Positions 1-10,818 of a stretch of DNA of 64,000 nt are shown piece after piece. The notes beneath the pieces were generated by a model that was given only the letters and a program-made list of their open reading frames with translations, was not told where the DNA came from and ran no database searches. The stretch is from Clytia hemisphaerica (lineage: Eukaryota; Cnidaria; Hydrozoa; Leptothecata; Clytiidae). The translations under genes and the position numbers were made by a program. The stretch is from positions 543,497-607,496 of the forward strand of contig CACVBU010000363.1 in the NCBI GenBank assembly GCA_902728285.1, in the 5' to 3' direction. Each line of letters starts with the position of its first letter. The stretch's first letter is position 1.

Positions 1-217
1 TTGAAATTATCAGTGTAGAGGTGTTTTGTTTGTTTATCAAATTCAGTGAGTTTTTAGAATAATGTTAAGTATAGGTTTTTAAGCTGTGGTGTTCCAATTT
101 CGGAAACATTTTTAAGACAGAGCAATTATAGAGTTCCAAACTATTTTCTTTAAAATTCGTTCACTATAGAAAGATTCAAGAGCATTTATAGCCAAACCTA
201 CAAAAATAGGATATATT

Positions 218-997
218 TCAATGTGTTAACGAGTTCCAATTTTCATAAATGTTCTGAAATTGCGGAGGGAATAAGTGTTTGAATTCACTGACGCTTCGAG
301 CAGTTAGAGTTGGAAGGTATTCCCTTCTCCATCTATCCCAGAATTGTTGAGTGATTGACTGGACTTGTTTCCAGCACTTTCTTGGAGTCACATTGTCATT
401 GTAAGTGATGCATGTTGGAAGTAGAGTAGAAGCTCTTCCAATGATAAAGTGGTTTGGAGTTAGCGCGTCCAGGTCAGACGTGTCATCACTGACTGACGTT
501 AGTGGTCTGCTGTTGAGAAGGGCTTCTACTTCAGTGAGGATTGTCAAGAGGCCATGATGATCGCATTGAGTGGACGTCTTTACACTTCGAACCATCCGTT
601 CCCATACCCCACCCATGTGTGGGGATTCTGGAGGGTTGAATTCCCATTCAATGCTTTGACGTCTCAAGCTTCGGTCGATCTTGGAGTCCATACGTTCTAG
701 TTCCTTCTTGAGTTCATTGTTTGCTCCTTTAAAGTTTGTCCCACAGTCGGAACGAATTAGCTTTGGGCTTCCTCTCCTACAAATGAAGTGTTCCAATACG
801 TTGATGAAGTCGTCTGATTCTAAGGATGGTGCAACTTCTAGGTGAATTGCTCGTGTTGTGAGGCAGGTGAATATGCATCCCCAACGCTTTACACGGCTTC
901 GCAGTACCTTGACGAGTATCGGACCAAAATAATCAACACCCGTGTGATAGAACGTAGGCGTTGATACGATTATTCGGTCTTCTGGTAAGTGTCCCAT
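218..997 (-). pseudogene. BEL/Pao integrase core, C-terminally truncated
   Basis: The 259-residue frame contains an rve-type integrase core with its three acidic residues: D in GVDYFGP, D in IRSDCGTNFKG and E in GGVWERMVRSVK. HLEVAPSLESDDFINVLEHF and EALLNSRPLTSVSDD are typical of BEL/Pao. The end (QQFWDRWRREYLPTLTAR) enters the DUF5641-like tail but runs into an unrelated sequence and a stop, so the tail is lost. It would join element DNA to the host chromosome. No LTR follows in bases 1-217. Confidence 0.85.
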
Positions 998-1058
998 CTT
1001 TGTAAATTATGGTTTGGCGTTTAGCTTTTGACATGTGATGCATGATTATATGATCTGT

Positions 1059-1674
1059 CTACACATGGCTCTTCCACCGATAATCCAGTAACGCTGCCGA
1101 ACGAAGGAGTGACAACATGTGCTCTTTTCCGACATAGTGGAATTGGTTGTGAAACTTTCTGCCCAGTAAGATGACAGCAGGGTGTTTGGCTGGTAGGACG
1201 ATTTGATGCTTGGATGCATAGGGAAAGTCTCTGTACTTTAGTCTACCACCGACACGCATAACTCCTTGATCATCTATGAAGACATCAAGTTTCTTTAGAG
1301 AACCTTTCAGTTGACGTCCTTCTTGGATTTGCTTCATTGCATCTGGGAAGAATTCGTTTTGGATGAGTTTGACAAGCTGGTGCTCACTTGACTCTTCTTG
1401 TTGTAGAGTTGGTTGATAAGTTGAACTTGATGAGATGATTGCTAGTCTTTGCCTTGAAATTCTTGAAGAGGATGTGTATCCATGCAATGACACTGACGAT
1501 CTTTTGCCAAGAGGAGAATCTCTCATATTGTAGAAGAGGTTTGGTTACGCTCATCTGCGTGACGTTTACTCTTCGAAGTTCAATGTAGTTTTCGTCTAAG
1601 GGAATCTTCGGGATTGGTGACCATTCCGATTGAGGTAGCCTAAGTAAGGTACGCTGGGCCGTTGAGCCATACAT
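1059..1674 (-). pseudogene. BEL/Pao integrase N-terminal zinc-binding region
   Basis: The frames at 1674-1384 and 1526-1059 overlap in different phases. The later one has DVFIDDQGVMRVGGRLKY and HPAVILLGRKFHNQFHYVGK, then LLRSAALLDYRWK. This fits the H2C2 zinc-binding integrase region of BEL/Pao. The early part reads WSPIPKIPLDENYIELRRVN, the linker after RNase H. The segment stops before the integrase core, which is in yet another frame. Confidence 0.7.
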
Positions 1675-2111
1675 CGTCGTCTACTGCTTTCAATCCTTCC
1701 TCTCGTGTAACTAAGTCTGATGGGTTTCTCTTTCCGGGAACAAACTTCCATTGGGATACTTCACACTTTATTTATTTTTAAATAGTTTTTACTAGTGTTG
1801 GTTTTTATTAGTTTTGTATTTATATGAAGCTATTTTGTTACCAACAAAAAATAAAAAGTTAATAATAATTCAGAGTGCTGTAGTATTTCAGAAATACGAT
1901 TGGCCACAAATGTTCTGAACCTTCTCTCCTCATTGTTGATGCATTGCAGGTTCAGCGTCGAGTCAGTCCAGAAGATGGTCTTCTCGAAGTCGTGGTCGAA
2001 TTCATTGTTGATCGTTTCTTTGATTGGCAGCGCCGCATTCTTCGACTCGTATGTAGGCAGTTGCAGCAAAGGCTCTTTCTGAAGCATCGCAGAAGACATG
2101 TAGCTGAACAA
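1675..2111 (-). pseudogene. BEL/Pao RNase H segment with an AT-rich insertion
   Basis: The frame from 2111 reads KTIFWTDSTLNLQCINN and FRTFVANRISEILQHSE, the RNase H-like region of BEL/Pao. Coding similarity stops at about 1868 and resumes at about 1764 with VSQWKFVPGKRNPSDLVTR, which normally follows directly. About 100 bases of almost pure A/T lie between, so this looks like an insertion into the pol gene. The RNase H would remove the RNA template strand; here it is broken. Confidence 0.7.
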
Positions 2112-2121
2112 GTTGAGATGA

Positions 2122-3287
2122 TTAAGGGATTAGATCAAGACTTCTGGAGATGCAGATTGATTTTGATAGATGTGATAACTCCTTTAGCCATCGTGACCAA
2201 ACTTCGTTCGTCTTGGCATCTAGTGGTTCATCCCAATTGACTTTCAAACGCCATAAATTTTGAAGAATCAGTTTAGCTTTGAGTGTGAATGGTGCTAGGA
2301 AGCCCAGAGGGTCAAATACTGCAGATGCTTTTTTCAAGATCAGTCTCTTTGTGAGGGTAGTAGGTTTCGGATCGACGTTGACGTTGTAGAGAAAACAATC
2401 TTCCTTTAAATCCCACTTGACACCTAGAGCTAGAGTGATTGTGTTTTCAAATTCAATTGAGGTAGTCGAAGCAGTTGTGTGTGCTGGAGCGGCTTGAAGG
2501 ACTCCCTCTGAATTGCTGTTGTATTTTGTCAGGTTGAATCCTCGATTTCCCATCAGTATGTGAGATGATTTGATCAGCTCCTTCCCCTTGTCTTCGTTGG
2601 TTACTGATGAGAGGAGATCGTCAACGTAGAAGTTCCTCAAGAGTGTGTTGATGACATCTGAGGGAAAGTTACTTTTCTGAACAGTTATTGATCTTCTAAG
2701 GGCGTATGAAGCACAGCACGGTGAACATGTGGCTCCAAGGATATGAACGAGTATCTTGTATTGATCCGGCTCTTCTTTTGAATGTGGATCATCGTGCCAG
2801 AAGAACCTCAATGAGTCGGTATCCTCAGTTTAAGTCGAACCTGATAGAACATCTTCTCTATGTCGGTGACGATGGCTATTTTGTGTTTCCTGAACCGTGA
2901 TAATACCCCAAGTAGACTGTTCAGTAAGTCTGGACCGTTACTAAGACTGGAGTTCAAGCTTTGATTCTTGATCTTTGAAGCTGCATTGAAGACCATTCTC
3001 ACCTTCCCTGGCTTATTCTCGTTTATCACTCCGTGATGGGGAAGGTACCATGATTTGGTTGATTTTTCTTTGGATTCTTCCTTTGTCAATTTCCTGGCAT
3101 AGTTGTGGTTAATGTAACCATCTACATTTTCTTTGTATTTGTTGAAGTAATCTTGGTCTCTTTGGAAGCGTTTGGTGAGGTAAGATAGTCTCTTGGATGC
3201 CATTGGTGAGCTGTCAGGAAGTTTCCCATCAGACTTCCATAACATGGGTACGACGTAATGGCCGTCTTCGAAGGTAAACTTTCCCAT
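2122..3287 (-). pseudogene. BEL/Pao reverse transcriptase
   Basis: Two adjoining frames (3287-2808 and 2811-2122) carry the polymerase. The first has WYLPHHGVINENKPGKVRMV and VTDIEKMFYQVRL, which holds the first catalytic aspartate. The second has FFWHDDP and FYVDDLLSSV, where the YVDD motif supplies the other two aspartates. After that come the connection and a segment with SAVFDPLGFLAPFTLKAK, a hallmark of the Pao peptidase_A17-linked region. The 4-base overlap in a different phase shows a small indel between the halves. All three catalytic residues are present although the frame is broken. Confidence 0.85.
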
Positions 3288-3837
3288 TCGTCAATGACAT
3301 TGGTTCCTGTATGTCGAATTCTGTTGCGAAGGATTCAGTGTCCCAGAATTGTTTGACGAGATCGTCCAGTCTGTTCTTCTCTTTGTGAACCCTTGGTCTG
3401 ATGTGTTTGATCCATATTGATCCCAACGCACCTCCTTCGTATAATCTGAACAGGGTCCACCCTAAAGGTGTCTTGGTTGCATAGGGTAGACCAGATGCTC
3501 CCTTTCGAACTTTTTTGGTAAGTAGAGCTGCCGGCACGTCGGCGCCAATGAGGACTTGAAATTGTCTCGATTCTACTTGAGGAAGATCGATGTCTCGAAT
3601 GTAATCCCATTTAGGGTCATCTGTTACTGTCTGTCCTGGAACCTCGTCTTTGATGGTACCAAAGGAAACTTTCTTTACCTTCCCTGGCAACTTGAGTGAT
3701 TGGCAAAGGCTCTTTGTTATGAGTGTACATTGGCTCCCACTATCGAGGAGGGCGTAAGTATTGATTGAATCACCAGCTTGGTTTGTAACTGTTACTGGGA
3801 CGACTTTCAGGAAGACGTTGTAATCGTTTCTGGTCAT
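3229..3837 (-). pseudogene. BEL/Pao aspartic protease segment
   Basis: The 202-residue frame contains ALLDSGSQCTLI near residues 29-40, the D-S-G active site of a retropepsin-like protease. It is followed by VLIGADVPAALL and GWTLFRLYEGG, typical of the stretch linking BEL/Pao protease to reverse transcriptase. The enzyme would cut the gag-pol polyprotein. The single catalytic triad is intact, since these proteases act as dimers. The frame ends over the start of the RT segment in a different phase. Confidence 0.8.
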
Positions 3838-4183
3838 CTTGATGCTTGGTATCTTTGTCTTTAGAAAATTCGGGTTTGGCCTTGAACTTTAAATTTTCTA
3901 TTGCCTGGTGGATTGTAGTATGGGGATGCTTCTTACACCCCTTTACAAAACAATTTTTTTTGAGCTGTCCTTGACCAAGACAGTTAAAACGTAGACGCTT
4001 TAACTTGACAAAGTTGAGTTTTTCGTCATCTGGTTTTGCTTTGAAGCCTTCACACTTGAATAGGTAGTGATCACCGTTGTAGCATGGACAGTGTCTTGTA
4101 TTGTCTGTTGGACCAAACTTGTGAACACATGGACCATTTCGATTACTTCGATCAGTTGGCAGGTTTGGGTCCTTTGAAGCCAT
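3770..4183 (-). pseudogene. BEL/Pao zinc-knuckle segment
   Basis: A 137-residue frame with cysteine/histidine clusters (CPCYNGDHYLFKCEGF, then RFNCLGQGQLKKNCFVKGCKKHPHT) matches the paired knuckles between gag and protease in BEL/Pao elements. These domains bind RNA or DNA during packaging. The second knuckle keeps C, C, C, H spacing, though the usual GH before the third metal ligand is altered to GQ. It overlaps the following protease frame by 68 bases in another phase, which marks a frameshift rather than two genes. Confidence 0.7.
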
Positions 4184-4245
4184 AACTCTTGCTTGTAGTC
4201 ACTGCTCCAGATGGATCAGGTTTGGTTCTGCCTTTCGCCTGAGGA

Positions 4246-4735
4246 TCAAGGAGTACTTCTTCTCAGGAGGTAGTTGGGAAGTCTCTTCAGTATTTGTCTC
4301 AGAACATCGGTGCTGTGGATGTCAGCCGTGTACTTCATTTTCACTAGTGTATTAATACAAGTAGACAAAGTGTAGTAGAATTGGGTTAGAGACCTTGAAT
4401 CATGTTCGGGTAATTGGTTACCGTTGATAACCTTTCCTATTGTTGCTTGGGCAACTAGTGAAGGATTACCAAACATGTATTTAAGTCGTTTGAGTGAAGC
4501 AATGTAGCCATCGGTGTCACTTGTGAAGCCTTCTATTGCCTTCTTTGGTTCACCCCCGAGGTGTTGGTTTAAGTAGGTTCTCTTTTGAAAGATATCCAAA
4601 TATGGTTGATTGTGGACCATATCGAAGAAATTTGAGATAAACAAGCCCCATTTATCGGCGGCCCCATCAAAGGTAGGAAGTCTTTGGGTGGCAGTCTTTG
4701 CTGAATGAGCATCTGCATTTGAACGTCGTGGATCC
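4246..4735 (-). pseudogene. BEL/Pao gag fragment (DUF1759-like)
   Basis: The frame contains the phrases FFDMVHNQPYL, LNQHLGG and YMFGNPSLVAQ, which fit the conserved core of the BEL/Pao gag domain that begins most Pao polyproteins. The frame stays open upstream of the first ATG (4644) to about 4735 and includes the phrase LPTFDGAADKW, so the ATG is internal. Beyond 4735 similarity stops, so the gag N-terminus and leader are missing. The product would form the particle core. It ends at 4246, just before the zinc-knuckle frame. Confidence 0.75.
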
Positions 4736-5100
4736 TACGATCTGGAATGATTCCTCAACCCCTCTTTTTCCCAGGCTTAAGTTCAACCCTCCTATTTTTT
4801 CGACCTTTTGTGAAATAAGTGACGGAAAAACAAAAGCAGCTGTCTTGCAAAGGTTGAAATAGGAACATACTCCATCAAGAGTTGTAGAAACAGAGTTTTT
4901 GCATCATTCAAATGAATGTTAATATAATAATTGATGAGAAATTTAAAGACGAATGGAAAATACTCTTTTGCAAATTGACAAATCTTCCAAGGCAACCCTT
5001 TTATTTGAAATTTTCACAAACCCCCTTCTTTTAAATTCAGTAAAATTCTCAAACCCCCTTTTTTCAAGGGGGGGGGGCGGTGTGCCCACTATGCGGCCTT
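4736..5100. repeat. AT-rich spacer ending in a C/G homopolymer pair
   Basis: Sequence without a convincing gene. Two short tracts of the form AAACCCCCTT occur near 5020-5060, followed by a run of G at 5070-5080. A similar C-run/AT/G-run arrangement occurs near 16160-16300, which suggests a dispersed short repeat whose ends pair. Boundaries are not clear. Confidence 0.3.
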
Positions 5101-7460
5101 AGTCATGTTGGTTTCAAAAAGATTAAAAGATGTACCTTTTTGGACCTTACTAAGTGCCACCAAACGAACATCAACTTGCATGTTGACTGTCGAAACTTCA
5201 CTGCGCGAGTGTTTAAAATATAATGGTAGTACAAGCTATTTCCCAAGAGACTGAAACGGTTAGTATTACAATAACTCGGTAAGCGGGATATTTTATGATA
5301 ATATAATAGACGTTCATAATTTATGGCCTACGTAACACACCGTTTCAAGGTATAGGTATAGATGTAGCCATAAAGGCGACAAAAAAAAGAATCATGTTTT
5401 TAGTTTTAATAACATAGAGTGAAGAGACAACTTATTAAATATACGTTCTTTATAAGAATAAACTACGAGGCTTCGATGGCCAAAATGAAGAACATCCGGA
5501 GGCTTTACAAATTGTGAATGTTCTTTAAAAAACATGCATTTACAAATTTATTAACATTATTCCCTGGGTATTATCGCCATTTTGATGCTCAATCATAACG
5601 TCATATACAATAAGGGAACAAATGTTCGCAGGAACAAATTTTCACGGAACTTATTTTTGCGGTGCGAGGGTACTAAATTGGTGCATTTTGCGGGACAAAT
5701 TTTTGCAGTTGCCTCCAACTTTTGCCGAAATTGTTTTGATATTTCTAAGAGTTTTTGAGGATTGATTTTTAATTAAAAATTGCATTTTGCGTATGCATTT
5801 TCGCAGTACACACCCAAAAACGCGAAAGTTAGACCCTTAATAAAGTAATAATACGGGAATAATACTAGTATTTCCCACTTGTATTGTCCGTTTTTAGAAT
5901 GTCGAAGATTACGTTAAAGATCAAAAAAGCATGTTAAGCAATGTAACTATTTAACAATGACGCATTTGATTCCACACCTCTTACTATTAAAAACGAATAG
6001 CCCTTGATCCAATTATCACACCCCTGTGTCAGTGAACTGGTGGTGCTTTTAGGACCTGGGAGATAGTTGTAGTAAATTTCCACAGGCAAATCTTGACTTT
6101 CGCCAGAGCATGAATTGTGAGAGTTTTAGATTGAAAATCTTATTCTCGGTCGAAACCTTTTGAAAATGTTGCGTGTTAGTATGTTGAGAATGGGCGGTTA
6201 AACAATTAATGGTCAGTAATTTTTGACCGGGCTTGCCTACACAATTACAATCTAATTAATGACGGGGGTACGAAATTTTCATCGGCAAGATCTGATCGGG
6301 TCACTGATACGGGGGTGTTTTATTGTCTTTCTCTGGTAAAAAAATTCCTGACATCGCAGGGGTGCACAACAAGAAAGGACTCTCATTCCGCGGAGGCTTA
6401 CAGAAATTGTACCTATGCCATTAAAAAGAAAAGTCAGTCTATCCATAAAACCACACCATCACGTCAAAATTTACGATACCAAAAATTGCACTAATCGATT
6501 CATTGAGCAATGGAAAGGTCGTTCATACCCTTTAAACATGCATATGTGGGCCTATGTGTAAATATGGGTTACAGAGCTCAAATTCCAAATGTCAGTTCTC
6601 GAGATTTGTCTAAAGTTGTAGTAAATGAACATGAAATCAAATAGGAATCCTCCGAACAAAACGTTATTTTTAATTATAGTATTTGAGTCTCACTTCGAAT
6701 GCCCACATTAGACGGAGTAAGTTTTGCTATTGTCAGGACCGTGAAAACCGCCCCAAAAATCAGTCACGCAATGACTGCTGCAATGAATATGGAACCATAT
6801 AGTTTTGTTCAGTAGTTCTTTTGGAAAGTTCATATGATACATTACAAGCGTAACTTTGATATTGCTCTGTGATAATTATTGTCGTGTATCTTGTCTCTTA
6901 CGTCACAAATCTCAAAGGGGGTGCTTAAAGGTAGTTTTTTGGGTTGTTTTAGTTTTTTTATTAGCTCAAATTTAAATGTTGGAACGGTTGACACTTTCAG
7001 CAAATCTAAGGACTGTCAAATCTCTACACGCATTTACAAAAGTCTGAAAAGTTAGGTTTCGCATACCGAAATCATTTTTTTTGTTTCAGTTTGTCACTAT
7101 TTTATAGTAACTTACAATAGAATGTATTAGATTAATATAGGCCTTTTGGTGGCATATTTGACAAGAATTCAGAAAAAGGCACTGTCATTCTTTCAGCAAT
7201 TGTTTGCACGTTCTCATTGTATTTTTATTATACTACTAACGACCGTGCAAAATTCAGAACAGCCTTTTGATACTAGCGTTTGAAATTTTAGGCCAATTTA
7301 GAAACAATCCAAACAATGGGGTAGATGGGGCTTTCCCAAAAAAGCCATTGACACCATTGACACGGTTAGATGTATTGATTTTTCAAAGCTCTCTCTCACC
7401 TTTCTCTCCAGTGTATTCTATTTGTGATCCGTAAGGGCGTTTCATGGTAACAAACTAAAA
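5100..7460. other. No recognisable gene
   Basis: About 2.4 kb with no ORF of substance, no splice-consistent exons and no tandem array that I can see. Around 5620-5830 there are several short phrases with a TTTTCGC or CGCGAAA core, of the kind repeated at 21590-21660, 23200-23290 and 60020-60290, so part of it may be old dispersed repeat. Otherwise nothing can be supported. Confidence 0.5.
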
Positions 7461-8442
7461 ATGAAAAGAAAATTGGACAATCGGGCTTTGTCAAAAGTAC
7501 AATCTATACCAGGTACGCGAGTTTGTGCTGCCACCACACGTAGATGCGATCAACCACATGACGACCTGTACTCTGTTGATGGAAAGAAGTGTGTACAAGG
7601 AAGGAGGCTTAAGGCTGCCCAGAGGGATATATTGGACAAGCATGGGATAGTGAAAAAAACACAGGCGTTTATTTGCAAGGTTTGCCTCTTCGCTGCCTTA
7701 CCAGTCGGGGAAGTAGCGGAAAATTCAGCCTCAGACCAAACCGAAAACAACACAGAAACCCTGGAAAAAGCCTTCGAAGACGTAGGAAAAAGTTTGATGG
7801 ATGTGATTGAGGGGGGGGGCCTAAAGGGAATTGTTAAGACCTGCACAACCTTTGAAGACTTGTGTGAATACAAGGTTGTCGATTGGTTAGATGCACGACC
7901 CAAACCATTGACATCTCTTTTGTACACCCTTTGTGGGATCACAAGGGCATCCACAAAAAGAGACTTAATGCGCGTAGCATATATCATTGATGGAGTTTAT
8001 GGCTGCCGCAGGGAAAATGTTTTGGTTGACGCTGTTACACATAGAGTCAGGTGCTGGGGAAAAATTGGGATTTACCCATCTTGAAACAAATGCCAATGAG
8101 TGTAATCACCGTTCACGCTCAAATACCAATTGTAGGCTCATTTTTACAGTGGTGCGAACCTAATAAATCTCTGGTTGACGATAAGCCAACTGAAGCTCAA
8201 AGAATTAGCTTCAAAATCTTCCGCGGCGATTTCATTAGTAAACGCCTCAGGCATTAGAAACGTAAGATATCAACGCTGGATGAGATGATTGAACAACGGG
8301 ACATGTATGCCAAATATAAATTCTGCAAAAGATGCAACCGGCAAAGCGCACCCAAGCTGCAATACTGTCGTTGCTGTGGTTCTCCAGTCGAAAATCGTAA
8401 CTACATCCTGGATTACTTTATAGACGATGCGACATTCTGTTG
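7461..8442 (+). pseudogene. Broken transposon-like gene, family unknown, with a cysteine-rich tail
   Basis: The 207-residue frame from 7461 has ordinary codon usage and a basic start (MKRKLDNR). A pair CKVC follows after about 70 residues, and YIIDGVYGCRRENVLVDAV lies near the end. A second frame (8051-8257) follows, then a third, too short for routine calling, at 8261-8442 that reads KFCKRCNRQSAPKLQYCRCC and looks like a zinc ribbon (CxxC, then CxCC). The three pieces read like one protein broken by frameshifts. The overall look recalls multi-copy invertebrate transposon proteins, but I cannot name the family. Confidence 0.4.
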
Positions 8443-8932
8443 AAGATATGGTAAGGCGAGACGAAATAAACTAGTATGGACTGTTCTACGGGCCACTTAT
8501 CCTTGCTTTCACAAAATCTAAATAATGCGAATATTGTCCTTGCTAAGCAGTTGAAAAATGATAGGCCTGAACTAGGATAATTAAAAAAAAATCACATTTA
8601 GGGAAATTTATTTGGGTTACATCACCTGACTGGCTCTTCTTTTTTGAAGGTACTCCTATAAAACAAAAATTGTATTTGTCTAAACTGAACATGTCTGAAG
8701 ATAATCCAATAAACCATTTAGGTCAAGCCAACACCGGTGCTTCTTCTTTGTCTGATGTGAGGCAGTGCTCCTCGTCAAGCGGTATCAACAACAACAGATA
8801 ACATTTCGATCCCACGATCTACCATCTACGAGAACACGACGATTGTTCAAAATGTCCTGGCCCCATGCCAAGTTCTGTGTGGAGAGCCTGATTTTATGAA
8901 CCCCAGTGGGAGATTACTTTCAATAATATAAT
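8443..8932 (+). other. Non-coding gap before the inverted-repeat element
   Basis: No ORF longer than about 40 codons with clear support. It probably holds decayed continuation of the gene fragment to its left, because related exon-like sequence reappears after the inverted-repeat element at 10430. The last bases (8923-8932) are the left target duplication of that element. Confidence 0.35.
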
Positions 8933-9242
8933 GGGCAGGTCTTTTACGCCTAATACCTACTACTTAATACTTACTACCTAATACTTTAAAGACCAGAACT
9001 TCCAGGCCCTGGCTCTCCTTCGCCTGTTCGAAATCTCTATTTTAAGAAAATTGGTTTCGTGGAATGTGTTATCTAAAAGAATTTTCAAATGTTAAGTAAA
9101 TATTTTTTTCGCCTCATATAAGTACAAAGCAAAAGTTTATTATCTTTATCTAGCTTTTCTTCCTTTTACTGCTCTCTCTATTATGACTTTGATTTAATTA
9201 TAAGAACACATGTGCAATTATCTAAAACAGTTATTCTTATAC
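8911..9242 (+). repeat. First copy of a ~330-370 bp direct duplication
   Basis: This stretch and 9473-9842 match closely, from AGATTACTTTC in the flank, through the inverted-repeat end and TTCGCCTGTTCGAAATC, to TATACACCCCTG. The second copy has an extra ~35 bases of the TAATACTTACTACC array. The copies include host flank as well as element, so this was a segmental duplication after insertion, not two insertions. Confidence 0.85.
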
Positions 9243-10344
9243 ACCCCTGCATTGCAACAGTACTTCGTAACCATGGCATTAGATCAGGTAAAACTCACAT
9301 GCTTTGCAGCAAGTAGAACTTGGCTTAAAAGGATTCTATTTTGGGACTATACTGAAAGGCCTATCTACCCAAGTGTCCTTAGTAAGAAGAATCCAAATTC
9401 AAGATTTTACTTTTAATTATTTCTTTACATTTTTTCTGCATTTTCCAAATGTTTATAAATGTCTTTTGAGCGTGAGATTACTTTCAATAATATAATGGGC
9501 AGGTCTAAAACGCCTAATACCTAATACTTAATACTTACTACCTAATGCTTAATACTGACTACCTAATCCGTTTGGATACTTTACAGAACAGAACTTCTAG
9601 GTCCTGGCTCTCCTTCGCCTGTTCGAAATCTCTATTCTAAGAAAATTGGTTTCGTGGAATGTGTTATCTAAAAGAATATTCAAATGTTAAGTAAATATTT
9701 TCTTCGCCTCATATAAGTACAAAGCAAAAGGTTATTATCTTTATCTAGTTTTTCTTCCTTTTACTGCTCTCTCTATTATGACTTTGATTTAATTATAAGA
9801 ACACATGTGCAATTATCTAAAACAGTTATTTTTATACACCCCTGTCTCCTTTATAGAGATCCAAACGGCTAAAACGTTACTGAAACGTTCTTTGAGATTA
9901 AATATATAGGTCATTTAATTGTATCCTTTTGTATTTATCTACATCGTATCGAGTAAAATGTCATACGTACTTCTTGAGATTGGTTTGTAGGGCTTTATCA
10001 TCTCAACTGATTCTTATAAATAAAACTAATATGAATGAGCAAACGAAATATCTTTCTCCTACGAAAAAGTGTGTCCCGACAAAATCTGTGTAGTCTGTAA
10101 ACTTCATAGAAAAAGCGCGGGAAAATGAAGTGAAGAAAAAAAAGAGAGAAAATATGTTCATGTCTTCAAAACGCTATAAGACAAAAACTGGAAATTTTTT
10201 TAACACCAAATTTTCAGATTTGGTCATATTTGGCATGCTGATTATTTTAAAGGTATTTTCCAGCAATTTTGAGGTATATACAGTAAATATTAAGTATAGG
10301 TAGTAAGTATTAAGTAGTAGGTATTAGGCGTTTTAGACCTGCCC
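8933..10344. mobile_element. Terminal-inverted-repeat DNA element (MULE-like MITE), with an internal duplication
   Basis: The left end starts GGGCAGGTCT and the right end finishes AGACCTGCCC. The inverted match continues for about 70 bases through an array of TAATACTTACTACC-like short repeats. The identical 10-bp direct repeat ATAATATAAT flanks it at 8923-8932 and 10345-10354, a target duplication size typical of Mutator-like elements. A second copy of the left end, with the same flanking 10 bp, starts at 9497, so the inner element is 848 bp and the outer span 1412 bp. No transposase is encoded, so it would be mobilised by another element. Confidence 0.8.
9473..9842 (+). repeat. Second copy of the direct duplication
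   Basis: Partner of 8911-9242. It carries the same flank and left terminal inverted repeat. The bases between the two copies (9243-9472) contain the phrase LQQYFVTMALDQ followed by a GTAAAA donor-like site, possibly an exon remnant of the surrounding gene. Confidence 0.85.
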
Positions 10345-10429
10345 ATAATATAATGTATCTTTCAAGAGAAATGCATCACTCGAATTTGTTGAACTGTTTT
10401 AATAAATAATTTGTCGTTCTTTTTTGAAG

Positions 10430-10818
10430 GCATCAAGAGGTCACTGACAGATGAGCTACTTGCGCCCTATGTTGCAACATGTACAGAGCCCGGTTCCGCA
10501 ACCGTCGATGGTTATTGGCAGTGGGCCGAACGCACAAACGAGGCGGATGGCCTAAACCAAAATTATGTTTACATACGATCCTGGACACCGCCATACATTG
10601 CGCGGTGGAGTCCGGTGGGTGTACGGTGGTATTTTAGGTTAGATCGAAAACACCGTAGAACACTACCGTACAGAACCCCACCGTACATGGAATCGCCACC
10701 GTACGATTGTCCGGTAGATGTACACATGCTCACAAGGGTGTCGTGGTCAGTCGGAGTCAAGGAAAAATTTGTAATCTTTCCGAAAAATAATTTAGTTTGT
10801 GTGAGCACAGAACGCTAG
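10430..10818 (+). pseudogene. Exon-like fragment of the 7461-8442 gene, unknown function
   Basis: A pyrimidine tract and AG precede an open frame reading IKRSLTDELLAPYVATCTEP, with higher GC than its surroundings and protein-like composition as far as NQNYVYI. After about 10575 the composition changes to short repeated phrases around CCACCGTAC and GTACGGTG, so the rest is probably a repeat read through by chance. It could be a later exon of the broken gene on the left. I do not recognise a domain. Confidence 0.3.

Larger units (their letters stand above)
218..4735 (-). mobile_element. BEL/Pao LTR retrotransposon, internal region, decayed
   Basis: Read on the minus strand, the domains come in BEL/Pao order: gag (DUF1759-like), CCHC-like knuckles, aspartic protease, reverse transcriptase, RNase H, integrase zinc-binding domain, integrase core. 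They are spread over at least six frames, so the copy cannot make one polyprotein as written. No LTR pair is visible: the sequence stops inside the domain after integrase near 218, and gag has no start codon or 5' leader beyond about 4735. It is either an old truncated insertion or one whose ends have drifted. Family assignment rests on the protease-RT block and the gag domain; it is firm for BEL/Pao but not for a lineage within it. Confidence 0.9.

Noticed and set aside
1900-2240. Plus-strand frames over the BEL/Pao RNase H
   Set aside because: Antisense shadows of the pol gene on the minus strand.
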